64,000 nt of DNA from Halichondria panicea (taxonomy: Eukaryota > Porifera > Demospongiae > Suberitida > Halichondriidae): positions 637,001 through 701,000 of the forward strand of contig NC_087392.1 in the NCBI RefSeq assembly GCF_963675165.1. Direction: 5' to 3'. The position numbers and the translations under genes are program-made. The first letter of the stretch is position 1, and every line of letters starts with the position of its first letter. The notes under the pieces are model-generated. The model did not search any database and was not told the DNA's origin. It saw only the letters and a list, made by a program, of their open reading frames with translations. Positions 43,403-55,000 of the stretch are shown piece by piece.

Positions 43403-46400
43403 GTGCGTCAGCTCGTGTACACACAGTCATACCTTGTATTTAATTTTTAATTTTCATTATTGTACTCTCATGTACTCCCACTAAGTAGTTTGCTAGCTAC
43501 GTAGGTTACTAGTCGCTCTCTGGGCATTGTGCAATATTATTGCGTCATAATTATTGTACACATACATTGTACATGTACATCGGTGCTTTATATCACACGT
43601 ACAATGTATACACACACACACACAGGCTACATTCCCGCTACAAATGCCCCAGCGGGATATCAAGATCGTCCGCCAGTATTTCCATACATTGTCCATCGTA
43701 CACCAAGCGGTACACTTATAAACAGAGCCCAACCTCACGGAGAGCCTCAGAAAACTATGTCTGCTCCCAACATGAGGATTTCTCAAGGTTTTCCAGTCTA
43801 CTCCAGCCCTGCTGCTGATGTCACCACACACAGAGAACCTGAGCCAGTGATGCCCCCATTACCACCTCCAGTCAGACCTGACGTGGCCACTCAGACGACA
43901 GCTCCTCCGGTGATGCTAAGCACTTTCACTCAAGTGGAGAAAGATGAAGTTGAGTCTTTGTCAATGACCACGTACACACAGACACCAGTCAAGACCTACA
44001 GTAGTGTCGGTGTGGAAGCATCTGTGCCGACTGAATCGATCTCTGTCCAGGCATCTACTATTATGAGGAGTTGTGAGACTCAGACTGCCTCTAAAGTGGC
44101 CTTTCTCTCTGAGCTGCTACCACCTAGCATGGAGGATGAGCCTTCCTCGGATGAAAAGATCAAGTTTGCAGTTCAATACGCCATACAAGTTAGTCCATGA
44201 TATACATGTATGTAACGAGTATATTGAATATGTCCCTCACACTCTCTCTGCAGTACTAGAGTTTGATACTGTACACTCGTGTAGTTGATGTACACGTACC
44301 TTATCTTATCTGTGTATACATGTGTGTACATTGCCTAATAAGCTGGTCATGTGTTTAATGGATCATGTTTTCCTCTGCAGTGTTTGGAAGTGTATGCCAA
44401 CAAAGATGACACTGATCAAGATGCTGTCGCCATTCTTGAGAATATGAAAGATTTCGAAGAAAACGTACTTACGACTTGTCTCGAGGATATGCATTCTAGC
44501 CCAGTGTCTCTGGATCCTTCCCAGCAAGACTTCCTACAATCGTTTGCTGGTAGCCGAGAATTCTATGCCAGTCAACTCCATCAATCGACAATGGAGAAGG
44601 GATTTTTCAATCGAATCAACCCTAATGATAATTTAGACCAGCACCAGCGTGAGATGATGTTTAGACAAGAGGAGATGCTTCGTCAGCAGGGGAATAGTGA
44701 TCCTAGGCACGAGAGTCCCCCCCTCACAGGAGAGCCAAGTCCCTTTACTGAGAGCAGCTCCAGCAGTTTACAAGGAAATGAGGGCAATACAGAGCACCGA
44801 TTATCACACCCAGGAGGGTTTCCACTTCCCCCCTTCCCCATGGCCCAGTACCCTCATCATCCCATGATGCAGATGCAGCGCCCGTTTATGATGATGCCGT
44901 ATATGTCGCCTTTCTTTCCTCATCAAATGCCCCCCCATCAAATGCCACCTTATTCGATGATGCCACCTCAACAATTTATTTCTCCGAACATGATGAACCC
45001 CCACAGCCCTCTGTCTAGCACACCACACCCTCTACGCGAGCAAGAATCTAGCGAATCTGGAAAGAACTCCACACCAGATAATGAGATCATGTCGAATGAT
45101 GAAGTAGTAGCAAATCACCAAGAATCGAAGAACACAGAAGATAATTCTCACCCTGCCAGAATTCAGTTGGTTGCCCCATCAGCTTTCACTGTCCCCTCTT
45201 CAGCGTCGTACCAGGAGCCATCCACTGTCGTGTCATCAGAAGTCACTGTTCAAAATAGCGATACCCTCAAAGATTCCAGATCTACTCCAACAAACATTCC
45301 AGAGTTCAAGGACTCTCCTCCACCCACTCCTTTCGAGGCAAAAAATCCATACGATGCTGTGACCATTATGGAAGACAATAGATCAGCTGTTCACTCTCCA
45401 GCTGTTGACAACAATCCACCGACAGTCTCCGTACCGAATGAGAACACTGAAGGCCTGCTGCCCACTCCCTTACTTGATGAGTCTCAAAATTTGCCTTGTC
45501 GAGGGAAGCCAGTTGATCAAAAATTACCACAACAACGATTTCCGAAAAATAATCCTCAAAGACAAAGACCACGACAGAATAGGTCTTCGAATAAACAGAC
45601 AACACAGGAGCCTCAATCTGAGTCATTAAAGTCTGGCAAGGGTCAAGAGCGGCCTCACAAAGATCGTCGCTCTTCTAAGGAGCCCACTGATGATGTAGAT
45701 AAAGGCAATCCGAGAAAATCTAACAGCAGACAACCTAGGAACAAAGGAGTAACTGGAAACAAAAAAGGAGCAGAAGGTCAAGCCACTAGACAGCAAAGGC
45801 CAGCTAATGGAGGAGCATCAAATAGCAGTACCCAATCTCAAAGTGGTAGGTCTAGAGGAGGTGGGAGAAAGCAAGATGCCTCAAGCCAAGTGCCTAGCAA
45901 CCAGAGTGGGAGAAGGCAAGATACCTCAGGTCAAGTGCCTAGCCACCCGAGTGGGAGAAGGCAAGATGCCTCAAGCCAAGTGCCTAGCAACCCGAGTGGG
46001 AGAAGGCAAGATGCCTCAGGTCAAGTGCCTAGCAACCAGAGTGGGAAAAGGCAATATGCCTCAGGTCAAGCGCCTAGCAACCAGAGTGGGAGAAGCCCAG
46101 GAGAGCCTACTCGTTCGGCATCATTTCTGGACTACTCCGAGAAGCATCACCGTGGGATCCCATGCACAGTCCACCAACCGCGTGCTTTTCATGGAGGGTT
46201 CCCATCTCCGAACCAGATTGAAGGAACTGAATACGAGAACGAAGGAGAATATTCTCATCCAACACCGGCTGTCAACAAGCGCTGGAAGTTCACTGAGCTC
46301 TCACCCTCTGACACGCATTCATTCACTCTACGTCGTGACCTCTTCAAGTGGGACCGCAATGATGCATGTCCCAAATGGGACGCTGAACATACCAAGGCCG

Positions 46401-46642
46401 GCTACTCGGAGACTATTGAAGACCCTTTCCCAACTTTCCCCACCTTTCAAGATCACTGGGACTCGGATATAGGCGATATGAATGTGTCTTTGACCGTGGA
46501 CCAAGACTGTAATGTCCCTGCACAACCGTATATGTGCGGTGTAGCTCATGCACAATGTGTCAGTGAATCCAAGCCCGGTAAAAATTCGAGCAAGAGATCC
46601 GATTCTGAGTGTGTTGTTCAAGCTGTAAAATTGCCTAAATAG
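39976..46642 (+). CDS. OTUD4: OTU-domain deubiquitinase, OTUD4-like
   Basis: Removes ubiquitin chains; vertebrate OTUD4 also binds RNA and scaffolds USP7/USP9X. It starts MGRNRPQRVSGGGGGG. The catalytic OTU domain spans the first exons: AKDGSCLFRAVSEQV (Asp and Cys), VRMQCVKYIRDHQEEF, FVTMPLEEYLTKL, MELVVLSKLYTRTIIVY and AYSDGNHYDSVY (His). A Tudor-like module follows (IQFQVGDRCRFKLPDSKT through HTVYVYDASEEWVIP, 41620-41890), as in OTUD4. The rest is a long disordered, Pro/Gln/Ser-rich region (42000-46640) with five 15-residue repeats. It ends VVQAVKLPK, TAG 46640-46642. ALG13 shares the OTU-Tudor layout but its glycosyltransferase part is absent. About 12 exons; two introns end in CA tracts. 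Followed by a GRXCR gene. Confidence 0.9.
41471..41594. repeat. (CA)n / (CCACACA)n tract ending at an OTUD4 splice acceptor
   Basis: About 35 CA units, then imperfect CACACACAC-C units, running into CACAG (41591-41595) and the exon that begins CCATTGAGAGG. The joined codon at the exon edge is in phase (GCT A|CC ATT). Confidence 0.93.
43338..43396. repeat. (CA)n tract just downstream of an OTUD4 donor
   Basis: Interrupted CA units start about ten bases after the donor CAAG|GTGAGC at about 43326. The same intron carries a second, shorter CA run at its acceptor (43611-43624). Confidence 0.9.
45863..46087 (+). repeat. 45-bp coding repeats in OTUD4, five units
   Basis: Five consecutive units of exactly 45 bp, beginning gggagaa-gcaagatgcc, encode G(R/K)(R/K)Q-(D/Y)-ASSQVPSNQS-type blocks. 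The start of a sixth follows. They differ at few positions, so the expansion is fairly recent. Confidence 0.92.
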
Positions 46643-46963
46643 ATCGTCGCCAAACTTTCTAACATAAATTATTATTATTATTAAGTTTATTAAGTGTTCC
46701 AGATATTTGATACTGGTGTATTAATCCAACTGTTTTTTTCGGTACAGTTCGTGATACACACCAATGTGTGTGTGGTTTGTTTATTTCTTGTGCACTTTGA
46801 ATATTAAGCTTTGATGTTTTATTGATGTTGTTTTCTAATGCGCATGTGCAATAATTATGCAAGGGAGGAGGAGCATTGTGCAGAATAATTATAGAAAATA
46901 GCTATTAGTTTTTGTACTGCAAGATAATATAACTACTGTCTGTTACGTTGAAGCATACTGACG
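46643..46963. other. Intergenic gap between OTUD4 and the second GRXCR gene
   Basis: 321 bp, AT-rich, with a short ATT microsatellite at about 46668-46685. It should hold the OTUD4 3' UTR and the promoter of the next plus-strand gene. Nothing else seen. Confidence 0.5.
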
Positions 46964-47876
46964 ATGTCCATGACTGCTTTGGTGCTGGGGCACTCTGGCT
47001 CTGTTAGGGGGCTGAAAGGAGGTGTGCAGAAACTGCTGGCTGAGCTCAGAGAGAAGAGTGAAAGACTGGAGGAATCTCCTGTGCTGCAGAAACTAAGAGA
47101 GGTAGCTTCATATCATGTAGATAAATGTTCTTAGCTAATAGTATTGGGGTAACCTATTATTGTTGACTGAATAATTTGAGTGTGTTGACTTGATATATAT
47201 ATAGCTACATGTAGTGATTGTGCATTTACTTAATAGGCTCATTATCAATTCTAAATCTTCATTTGTCCTCTTGTAGGAAGAATCCCCCACCCTGCCAGGA
47301 CAGAGGGGCAAGGTGGTTGTGTACATTACCAGCATGCCAGCAGTGAGGGAAACATATGAACAGTGTCAGCGCATCGTGCTGGTTCTGAGAGCTCATCAGG
47401 TGGCGTTTGTTGCCAAGGATATCTACCTACACCCAGACTACAATGAGGAGCTGCGATTGAGACTGGGAGAGACAAAACTAACAGTGCCGCAGGTGCGTTT
47501 ATATACACTACTGTTTAGTGGAAGTTGCTTATGAACATTGTTTCCTGTACAGTTGTATATCGATGGCGAATATGTAGGAGGTAGTGAAATAGTGGAAGAG
47601 CTGAATGAATGTGGAGAATTGGCTTCCATGCTGAAAGGATTTGAGGTAACCAACATGACCACTTGAGTTAGTTACTTCATGCGTGGTTTCCATGGTTTCA
47701 TCTCTCTACAGAGGAGGAAGCCTTCGTACGTGTGCCCCTTGTGTCAAGGACAAGGCTTTGTGGTGTGTCTATGGTGCAACGGTACCAAAAAGGGAATCAA
47801 AACTAACTTTGTGGACCTGAAATGTACAGTGTGCAATCAGAACGCTCTGCAGATATGCCCTGAGTGTAGTTTATAG
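46964..47876 (+). CDS. Glutaredoxin-domain cysteine-rich protein (GRXCR-like), short form
   Basis: Four exons (46964-47101, about 47277-47493, 47553-47645 and 47711-47876). It starts MSMTALVLGHSGSVRGLKGG. The glutaredoxin-like domain reads KVVVYITSMPAVRETYEQC, KDIYLHPDYNEELRLRLGE, LTVPQLYIDGEYVGGSEIVE and ELNECGELASMLKGF. The redox CxxC is missing, replaced by SMPA. The C-terminal cysteine module is CPLCQGQGFVVCLWCNGTKK, then LKCTVCNQNALQICPECSL, with TAG at 47874-47876. This matches the GRXCR1 C-terminus closely, and the protein stops there, unlike its paralogue at 30162-31699. In vertebrates the family acts on microvillar actin. Convergent with UTP18. Confidence 0.88.
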
Positions 47877-48111
47877 ACTATAACAATAACGCTTGTTTGT
47901 CAATCATGCATGCATTGCAATTTTTATGTTCACTTTATGTTGTTCTGTGATTTACACATAATTATATTGTTACAATGACCAAATGACCAAATCACATAAT
48001 TCCCATAGACAAAGAAGCATGTGATACACATGTACATGATAACAATGGGCTATATAATATAGTGGTACATTGTGTCCATGTGGTTGTTTACTAATAGTTC
48101 TGAGGTCAGCA

Positions 48112-50864
48112 TTACAGCATTTTCCCAGCATGGTAATGATTCAATCTGCATAGAAAAAGAGCACACAGCACACATGAACCTACTCTGTAAGCACACCAGC
48201 AAATACAGTACTCACCTATACAAGAGGACCTTTCCTTTGTCGTTACCGATAGCGAGGTAGCGACTCTGGGGTGAGAGGTCAAATGCAGACACATAGCTGA
48301 ATGGTGTCTTGCGAGTGGGCCAGTTGGAAAACACAGACAGAGATGGCATATGCACCTGTGTGTGTCAAACGTAGCATCAACACTGTGTTTATACATACAC
48401 ACTACACTCCTGCAAAGAGACTTTATAACATCATCTAGATGAGCTATTTAGTAGTAAGTCACTTACCAGCCTCAGGGAATCTTTCTTCTTTTGGGAGGCA
48501 GTAGCAAGCATCTCACTGTATAGCACACAAGCCATTACACACTGTTAACACAACACACTCTTCAGCTTACCTTGTTGAGTTGAAGCACAGGTGGTCTATT
48601 GAGGTGGTGAGATTAGAGACCGCCCTGAGGGGTTTGGGGAAGCCACTTCTCAGGCACTGCTCACTCTCATACAAGTTCACCACTCCACTGTCAGAGCCAC
48701 AGGCAATGTACTGGCTGTTGGGAGAGACGGCCAGCTTTGTGCCCGTCAGACAACCCTCATCTGTGAAGGAATGAACGCAGTCTCGAGTAGACATGTCCCA
48801 CACATACACTTTGCCGTCACCTGAAACAATGTGTGTGTGTATGTGTGCGTGAGGGGGGGTTGTGTGAGCGTAGTGTGCATGTGTGCTAGCTGAATTAATT
48901 CTGACAACCATGAGTAGAGCATACCAATGATCCAATTCAATGATTTACATTCCATCTGAACGAGGTCTTTTTAAAGGCTTTAAAATTGGATCACAGTATA
49001 CACAAGTTATGATGCATGAAGATGGCTCACTTCCTGAGGAGAGTAAATGTTGACTGTCTGGGGTAAAGGCCACATCGCACACTCTCCCATTCATTTTCAG
49101 GTCTCCTATCCATTGTTTAGTCTGAGCAATGGGTGAGAATGCAATCACATGGAGAAGGGGTCATACAAATAAATGTCCCACTACTGTAGTCATCCCTGGC
49201 ATTTCCTTCACTTCACTTTTGAGACACTACAATGTGCGATACTACATGCATGTACATGGTCTACATGCATGTATGTGGTGCAGAGGTAATTAGCTGCAAG
49301 CCACAACTAGTGAAGTCAGCTCATACCTTGTTGGAGACAAGAGGCATGTAGCCGTCTTTGCCAAGGAAAACCAGCAGCTGGTTGTCAGGGGAGACAACAA
49401 ACTTGTCAAAGTACCTCTCTTCTCTACCTGCAGTGAGAAACGAATCAGGCTTGAAAAATAGTATCAATAGAGTACACACAGTTCCATGTATACAGCTCTT
49501 TAAGCACAATACTTATTGAACCCTCTCCTCTAGTAATGAACATTCAATGATAGTCATTGAAACACATTTTCAGCAAAAAGTACAGCCTTTTAAAATGTGT
49601 GTCATGATGTAGCTTTATACCTCTAATTCCAGGAATGTGTGTAATCTTGCCGGCCACCATGTCATACACAAAGAAGCTCTTCCTCTGTCCTGCAATCACC
49701 ACTTCTCTACCGTCCTTAGTGAAGTGTGCAGTGGTGATGGGAAACCGCTCCAAGTGGACACTCTGGAGGGTGGGGTTGACCTGACCATCCACCTGCAAGA
49801 CAAACAGCAACTATTTAAGACTGCTTTGTCCTCCATTACACACACAGTGGCAATATGTAGCTTGTTGCTTACTGAGCAATTTTGGTCATAAATGAATTTT
49901 ATATGACGTAAAACTACTAGGTATAGTAGGGTTCCAGCCCGCCACTGTCATCTACATGTAAGTACCTGGAATAAATCCAAGGTCTTGTGGAAACCAGCAG
50001 TGAGGAGAACATCAGCTGTCGGGTGAAACTCCACTGCCCTCACAACTGACTGAGCCCTCTTTGTGTGATTGGCATCCTTGAGTCTGCTCACAGCGATTAT
50101 ATCTTTAGGCAGTCTCTCGACAGAGCTGGAGAGAAGGTTGCCTGTCTTTTGTAGTAACTGTTGATCTTCTTCATCAGATTCTGAATCAGAGCTGTCAGCA
50201 TGACGTCGACGCTTTCTCTTCTGCCCAGAGTCGACAGCTGCCCAGTCTGGCTGCCCTAGCAACTTCTCAAATCTGGTCACGTGCGTACATACTCAGTAGG
50301 GCACAAGAGACTAGTGTGTGGACATACTGTGATCTTAGTCGCTGGTTATATACCACTCCGGACAGAGTTTTCTCGCTCTCACTTCTCCGCAATTTTCTCA
50401 GCCTCTTATTTGAAACAACGTCCACACTGCTCAGATAAAAGTAAATATTATTGTTAATTAATTTAATCATCTTACTTTATATTATCATCGTCTTCATCAT
50501 GCCAAGCTTTCTGCAACTGCGAAGGCTTCCCTTCCCGATCCCCCTGTGTACAAATCATCATTGAAATGAAATCGATGGCTACAGCGTAGCTCATTAAACT
50601 TACAGCATCTGGCTCGCCCTGTTCAGAATCAGACCCATCCTCAGTGGCCCCAACAAATGGTTGAGTGCCGAATACGAGTGATTCCAGCCTCTCCTCTACC
50701 TCATCTTTGTAGAGCGAGGAAGCATGCGCATCATACAGTATCTCATCTCCATCACTCTCAGCTGACTCCTTGCCACGCAGCTGCAACTTCTTTTTGGATT
50801 TCTTAGGCTTTTTGGAGCCCGAGGTGTCCAGAAATGCTCCCAATCCTCCAAGGTCTACTGCCAT
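48112..50864 (-). CDS. UTP18: UTP18, WD40 component of the small-subunit processome
   Basis: U3 snoRNP-associated WD40 protein of the UTP-B complex, needed for 18S rRNA processing in the nucleolus. It starts MAVDLGGLGAFLDTSG at 50864 with a lysine-rich then acidic N-terminus. KAWHDEDDDNIK and NKRLRKLRRSESEKTLSGV leading to RLRSQFEKLLGQPDWA are UTP18 features. WD blades follow: AVEFHPTADVLLTAGFHKTLDLFQ, TTAHFTKDGREVVIAGQRKSFFVYD, DKFVVSPDNQLLVFLGKDG, DVAFTPDSQHLLSSG, GDGKVYVWDMSTRDCVHSF, LAVSPNSQYIACGSDSGVVNLY, and YLAIGNDKGKVLLY spliced to RLNHYHAGKML, close to the family end LYRLHHY. Stop TAA 48114-48112. The start lies 88 bp from that of the C1orf131 homologue. Confidence 0.93.
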
Positions 50865-50952
50865 TATTATCAAAGCCACGTGGGGGACTAGGCCACCACG
50901 CCCCCTTATTGAGATCCACGTGGGTCCAACAACGATCATTTCCAAGTTGGAC
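50865..50952. promoter_or_regulatory. 88-bp bidirectional promoter gap with two CACGTG boxes
   Basis: The start codons of UTP18 and the C1orf131 homologue are 88 bp apart. The gap contains two perfect CACGTG palindromes, at 50877-50882 and 50917-50922, exactly 40 bp apart and each within CCACGTGGG. CACGTG is the E-box bound by Myc/Max- and USF-type factors, classic regulators of ribosome biogenesis genes. The site pair is seen directly; the binding factor is inferred. Confidence 0.7.
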
Positions 50953-51860
50953 ATGACTAAAGAACCTGAATTGATAGTGTTCCAAGAGCCTGTATCCAGA
51001 CCCATCAAGACTGGAAGAGAAGCCATCAGAGAGAGAGAAAAGTTCCTGGTAAGTAATGTAGCAAATTATGTCTTACCATGAGTTTTTATTCTGCAGAGAG
51101 GCAATGTTTCTGATGTGTTCAGTTCTATTGATGCTGAGTCCATAGAAATGAGAGATGATGAATCTTTGCCATCCAATGATTTGGATCTCAAGGCCACGCT
51201 TAGAGAAGTACAGTCACTAGGTATGTACGTGAGTGTGTGTGTCTGTGTATACATAATTATAAATGTACTGTGCACACATATTTAATATAATGCAAATGAA
51301 CCACCACTGTCCGTCTATCCATATTTGTTCTCACTCCAGCTTTATCCACACTGGCTGGTAAAGAACGTCGACGATTTGAAGAAAATCAATTGAAATCACT
51401 AGGAGCCAGGGTATAGGCTCACTCCATTAATGTCTTCATTTAATAATCATTATACCACATCCGTGCAGCCCCCTAAGACAGACTACGTTCCCTACCCCCA
51501 CTATCAGAGAGTGTCCAATGCTCAGAGGGAGAAAGAAAAAAGACTCAATGAAGAGGTGTGTTCTCTCCATCACTTTAATAATGTGTTGACTAAGTTCTGC
51601 TCTTCTGCCAACAGTTAAGACTTACACAAATGGGCACTGGGAAAGTGAGAAAGGAGCACAAACCAAAAATACCGTAAGTAGCTAGCTGTACATGCTTGGC
51701 TTGTATATAGGCTAACTACAGTGTATGTCTGTGACTCTGTAGGAGCAAAGGTCGTTGGAAGGAGAGAATTACGTCCTTGGAGCCAGCTGTCGGGAAATTT
51801 AGAGGCGGTGTTCTCAAACTAGCAAAGCAAGACTTGACAAATCTTAAACATAAGAGATAG
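50953..51860 (+). CDS. C1orf131/DUF4602 homologue, small-subunit processome factor
   Basis: Six short exons. It starts MTKEPELIVFQEPVSRPIKT (ATG 50953). Exons then read RGNVSDVFSSIDAES, TLAGKERRRFEENQLKSLGA, PPKTDYVPYPHYQRV with QREKEKRLNEE, LRLTQMGTGKVRKEHKPK and RWKERITSLEPAVGKFRGGV. It ends KLAKQDLTNLKHKR, TAG 51858-51860. The order LGA-PPK-xYV, a basic coiled stretch and VGKF-xxGxLxLxxxDL is that of human C1orf131, a structural component of the human SSU processome. No catalytic domain. It is paired head-to-head with UTP18, another processome subunit, which supports the call. Confidence 0.8.
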
Positions 51861-52074
51861 CTTTTAGTTACATGATTGTATTTTTTTTGTTATATCACAT
51901 GTTATCATGAACTCTTGATGTTGTATAAAACAATCATGTTTAAGTATAATTATAAAGAACGGTTTGAGATCAAAACAATTGTGTTGTATAGAAGTGCAAA
52001 GTTTGAGACTAAGGGAACTATAAGTATACTGGTGTAATAAAAACTACGCAAAAAGTATGTAACACATGAAGTAA

Positions 52075-55000
52075 CTACTTTCTTTGAAACATAGACAGTC
52101 TGTCGAGCACTGTTCCCATTTTGGGGATGGAGACATCTTCACGCTTCTTAGAGACTAGAGAGTCTGCTGTGGGTGAGGCGGGTGGGACGGGTTGAGTTGG
52201 CTGGCTCGGGGTGTCTGGTTTGTTGTCCTGCACCACCACACTGGCTCTGTTCCGCTTACTCTGTAACATAAATACAATACGAAGCTTTCACGCACTTCAC
52301 ATCCTCATATACTGATACGTACCTGTGCAAGGGATACCCAGGATGGCACATTGTCCTTCTTTACTGGTTCACTAGCTATTCCCAGTTTTTTCACAGGCTG
52401 GTCCACAGTTTTTGTCTTTTGACCTCCACCGGTGAGTCGTGCGAGTGACAGTAAGTCTATTTTCTCTGTCTTGTGAGAGGGTGGAGTCCCCTGAGCCTCA
52501 AAAACCCCTTTAGCAGCACCAGTGTTAATGCTTTGTGTTTGCACGGGAGCTATGGCCTCTTCCTTAAGCTCAGTGTGTGTGGCTAGAGGTGGGGAGGTGG
52601 GTCTGGACAGAGAGTTGTATTTACTTTTTTGCAGTGATTCCATGTACTCAATAATGCTCTGTCGTCGTGGGCGGGACATAGGTTGGTTGACATCAGCAGA
52701 TTGCTCGGTAGGGGTGGTGGTAGTTGGAGGTATGGTGGGTACAGTCGCTGGCTGAGGCTCTTCAATCTGAGGTTTCTCTGGTACTGTTTCAGGCTTACTG
52801 GAGACTGCCATCTGTGGCTGAAAATCGTATGATTGCATTATTCAGCTAATAGTAGTTTGCTTACCTCTTGAGAAGGTTGTCTAAGTAGTCTTCCATCCTC
52901 TGGTTCTGAAAGATCCACTCTCTCATTGCCCATCAGGACCTCTTTCTTGGAGTCTAGTAGAAGAGTTTTACGCTTGCTAGCAGGTCTTCGCTTTGAAGAA
53001 CTACGGGAGACAACATCCCGCTTCTCATGTCCGTGTTTTAGTCCTAGGGAAGGTTTAGTCTGGGGGACTGCAGAGATGTCTACATCCATCACCTGACTGT
53101 TTCTCTGTCGCCGTTTACCTACGTAGGCCGGAGATGTTAAGTCACAAACACACTCTAACGAGTAAGTACATGCATTCATAATGATGTATGCATGTGTAGC
53201 ATGTAGCTAAACAATAGCAAGCACTTACCCTTTTTTCTTGCCAGGATTTCTTCTCCATTTTCATTTCCTACTTCATCCCCGTCAGTTTCTAAAATGGTTG
53301 GACGCTTGTTTCGTTTTGCAACAACCTTCCCGGACTTTTTCACTTTCACATCAGGATTGATATCTACCTTTGGTCCGCCGTTAGCCTTTTCCTTTATATC
53401 ATATTCACTTTTGCTGGCTTGTCGAAGCTCCTCGCGAAACATTTTACGTTCTTCTTTGTCCAAGTCATGGTAGGATGTTGACCGCTTCTGAGAATTAATC
53501 TGAAGCAAACCCATGTCTTGGTCTGCGATATCAACACTTTTCCTTCTGTCAACAGGATTGATAGCTACCGGCTGTGCATAGTCAACCCACTCCAAATCAT
53601 CACTCTCTTCAACAGATTTTTTGGTCTTAAGTTTTGAGCCCGAGCCCGAGGCAGGTGACTTCAAACGCTTCTTACTTGCAGGCTCTACTAAAGATGAGTC
53701 CATTGGTTTTGCCTTCTTTTTCGATTTGCCAGTTGTTTTGTCAACTTTCTTGCTCTCAGAATCCCTTGGTTTTACTTCAACTGTACTTGATTCTTGTAGC
53801 AATTTTTCATTGCTTTGATTCAAATCATCGGGAGCAGTCATGCTATCATCCACTTCGCTAGTTGCCGGGGGAGATTCAACAGATTTTCTCTTCTTTTTCT
53901 TCGATTTCTTCACTGGTTCATTGCTGTACGAAGCATACTCATTCGTTGTTGCTGACGTATCAACAAGACTTGATCTGTTCATGGATTTCTCATTCAAGCT
54001 ACTATCTCCATCAGTTTCTGTTCGCTTTGATTCCTGGCGAGATTCTGTCTTCTTTCGTTTTGGCTTCTTGATGATTCCCACGGTCACCAAACTGCTGTCA
54101 TTTCCAGACTTGGAAAGATCTTTTATTGGAGAAGAGAGTGGAGTTGTGATAGCAGATGTATCCATAAGAGGGTCTAAATCAGGAGCTGGTCGCTTCTTTT
54201 TCTTCTTTGTTGATTTCTTTGGTGTAGAAGATTTAGGATTCATATCAACAGGTTCATAAGCCACTTTGGGGGATTTCGATCTCGTCGACTTTTTCTTTGG
54301 CGTTTCTATCTCCAACGATACAGTTGCCTTTGGCTGCTTCACCTTTGAGGACTTTTCCTTGGGCAGTTTTACTTTAGGCGTCTCAACTTTCTGTGGTGCT
54401 TTGATTGGCGGTTCTTCTTCGCTCTCAGTGGTGTCATCGATGCGTGTGATTTCTCCCTGTATTACAAATAATAATAATAATTATGATAACTGTAAAGATT
54501 TGTCACTTACATCCTCTGAATTGTCTGACTCCAACTCTTCTTGCTTTTCCTTAATTTTTTCCCATACTCCATCCTACACAAAAAAGGTAATTCAATGGAG
54601 GTCAATATCGAGACTAGCTACTTACATCAACAGTGGTTTCTTCTTGCTCGATGGACGTTTGCTGGATAAGAGTTTTCAATTCCATGATGCGTGAAATGCC
54701 TACTGCTCTGCGACAGTCATGACCGTTCACCTCTGTCACGAAATCACCCACTATAATCCGTGCACTTTCAGCCTCACTCCCTGAAAAGATAGAGTTAGTA
54801 CAACTGCTATTGCTTGGTTATAGCTGTACCTGGCTGGACATAAGTCACTGAGATAGGAGGTAGTCCTCCAGACAGATGGATTCCAAATCCATCGGGCTTT
54901 CGTCGTAGAGTTACTCGAATGTCTTTGAAATCTGTTCGAAAAAAGCATATTAAATAAATCGGGCTGGATTTGCTATCAAAAACTTACCACTTGAAGCATT

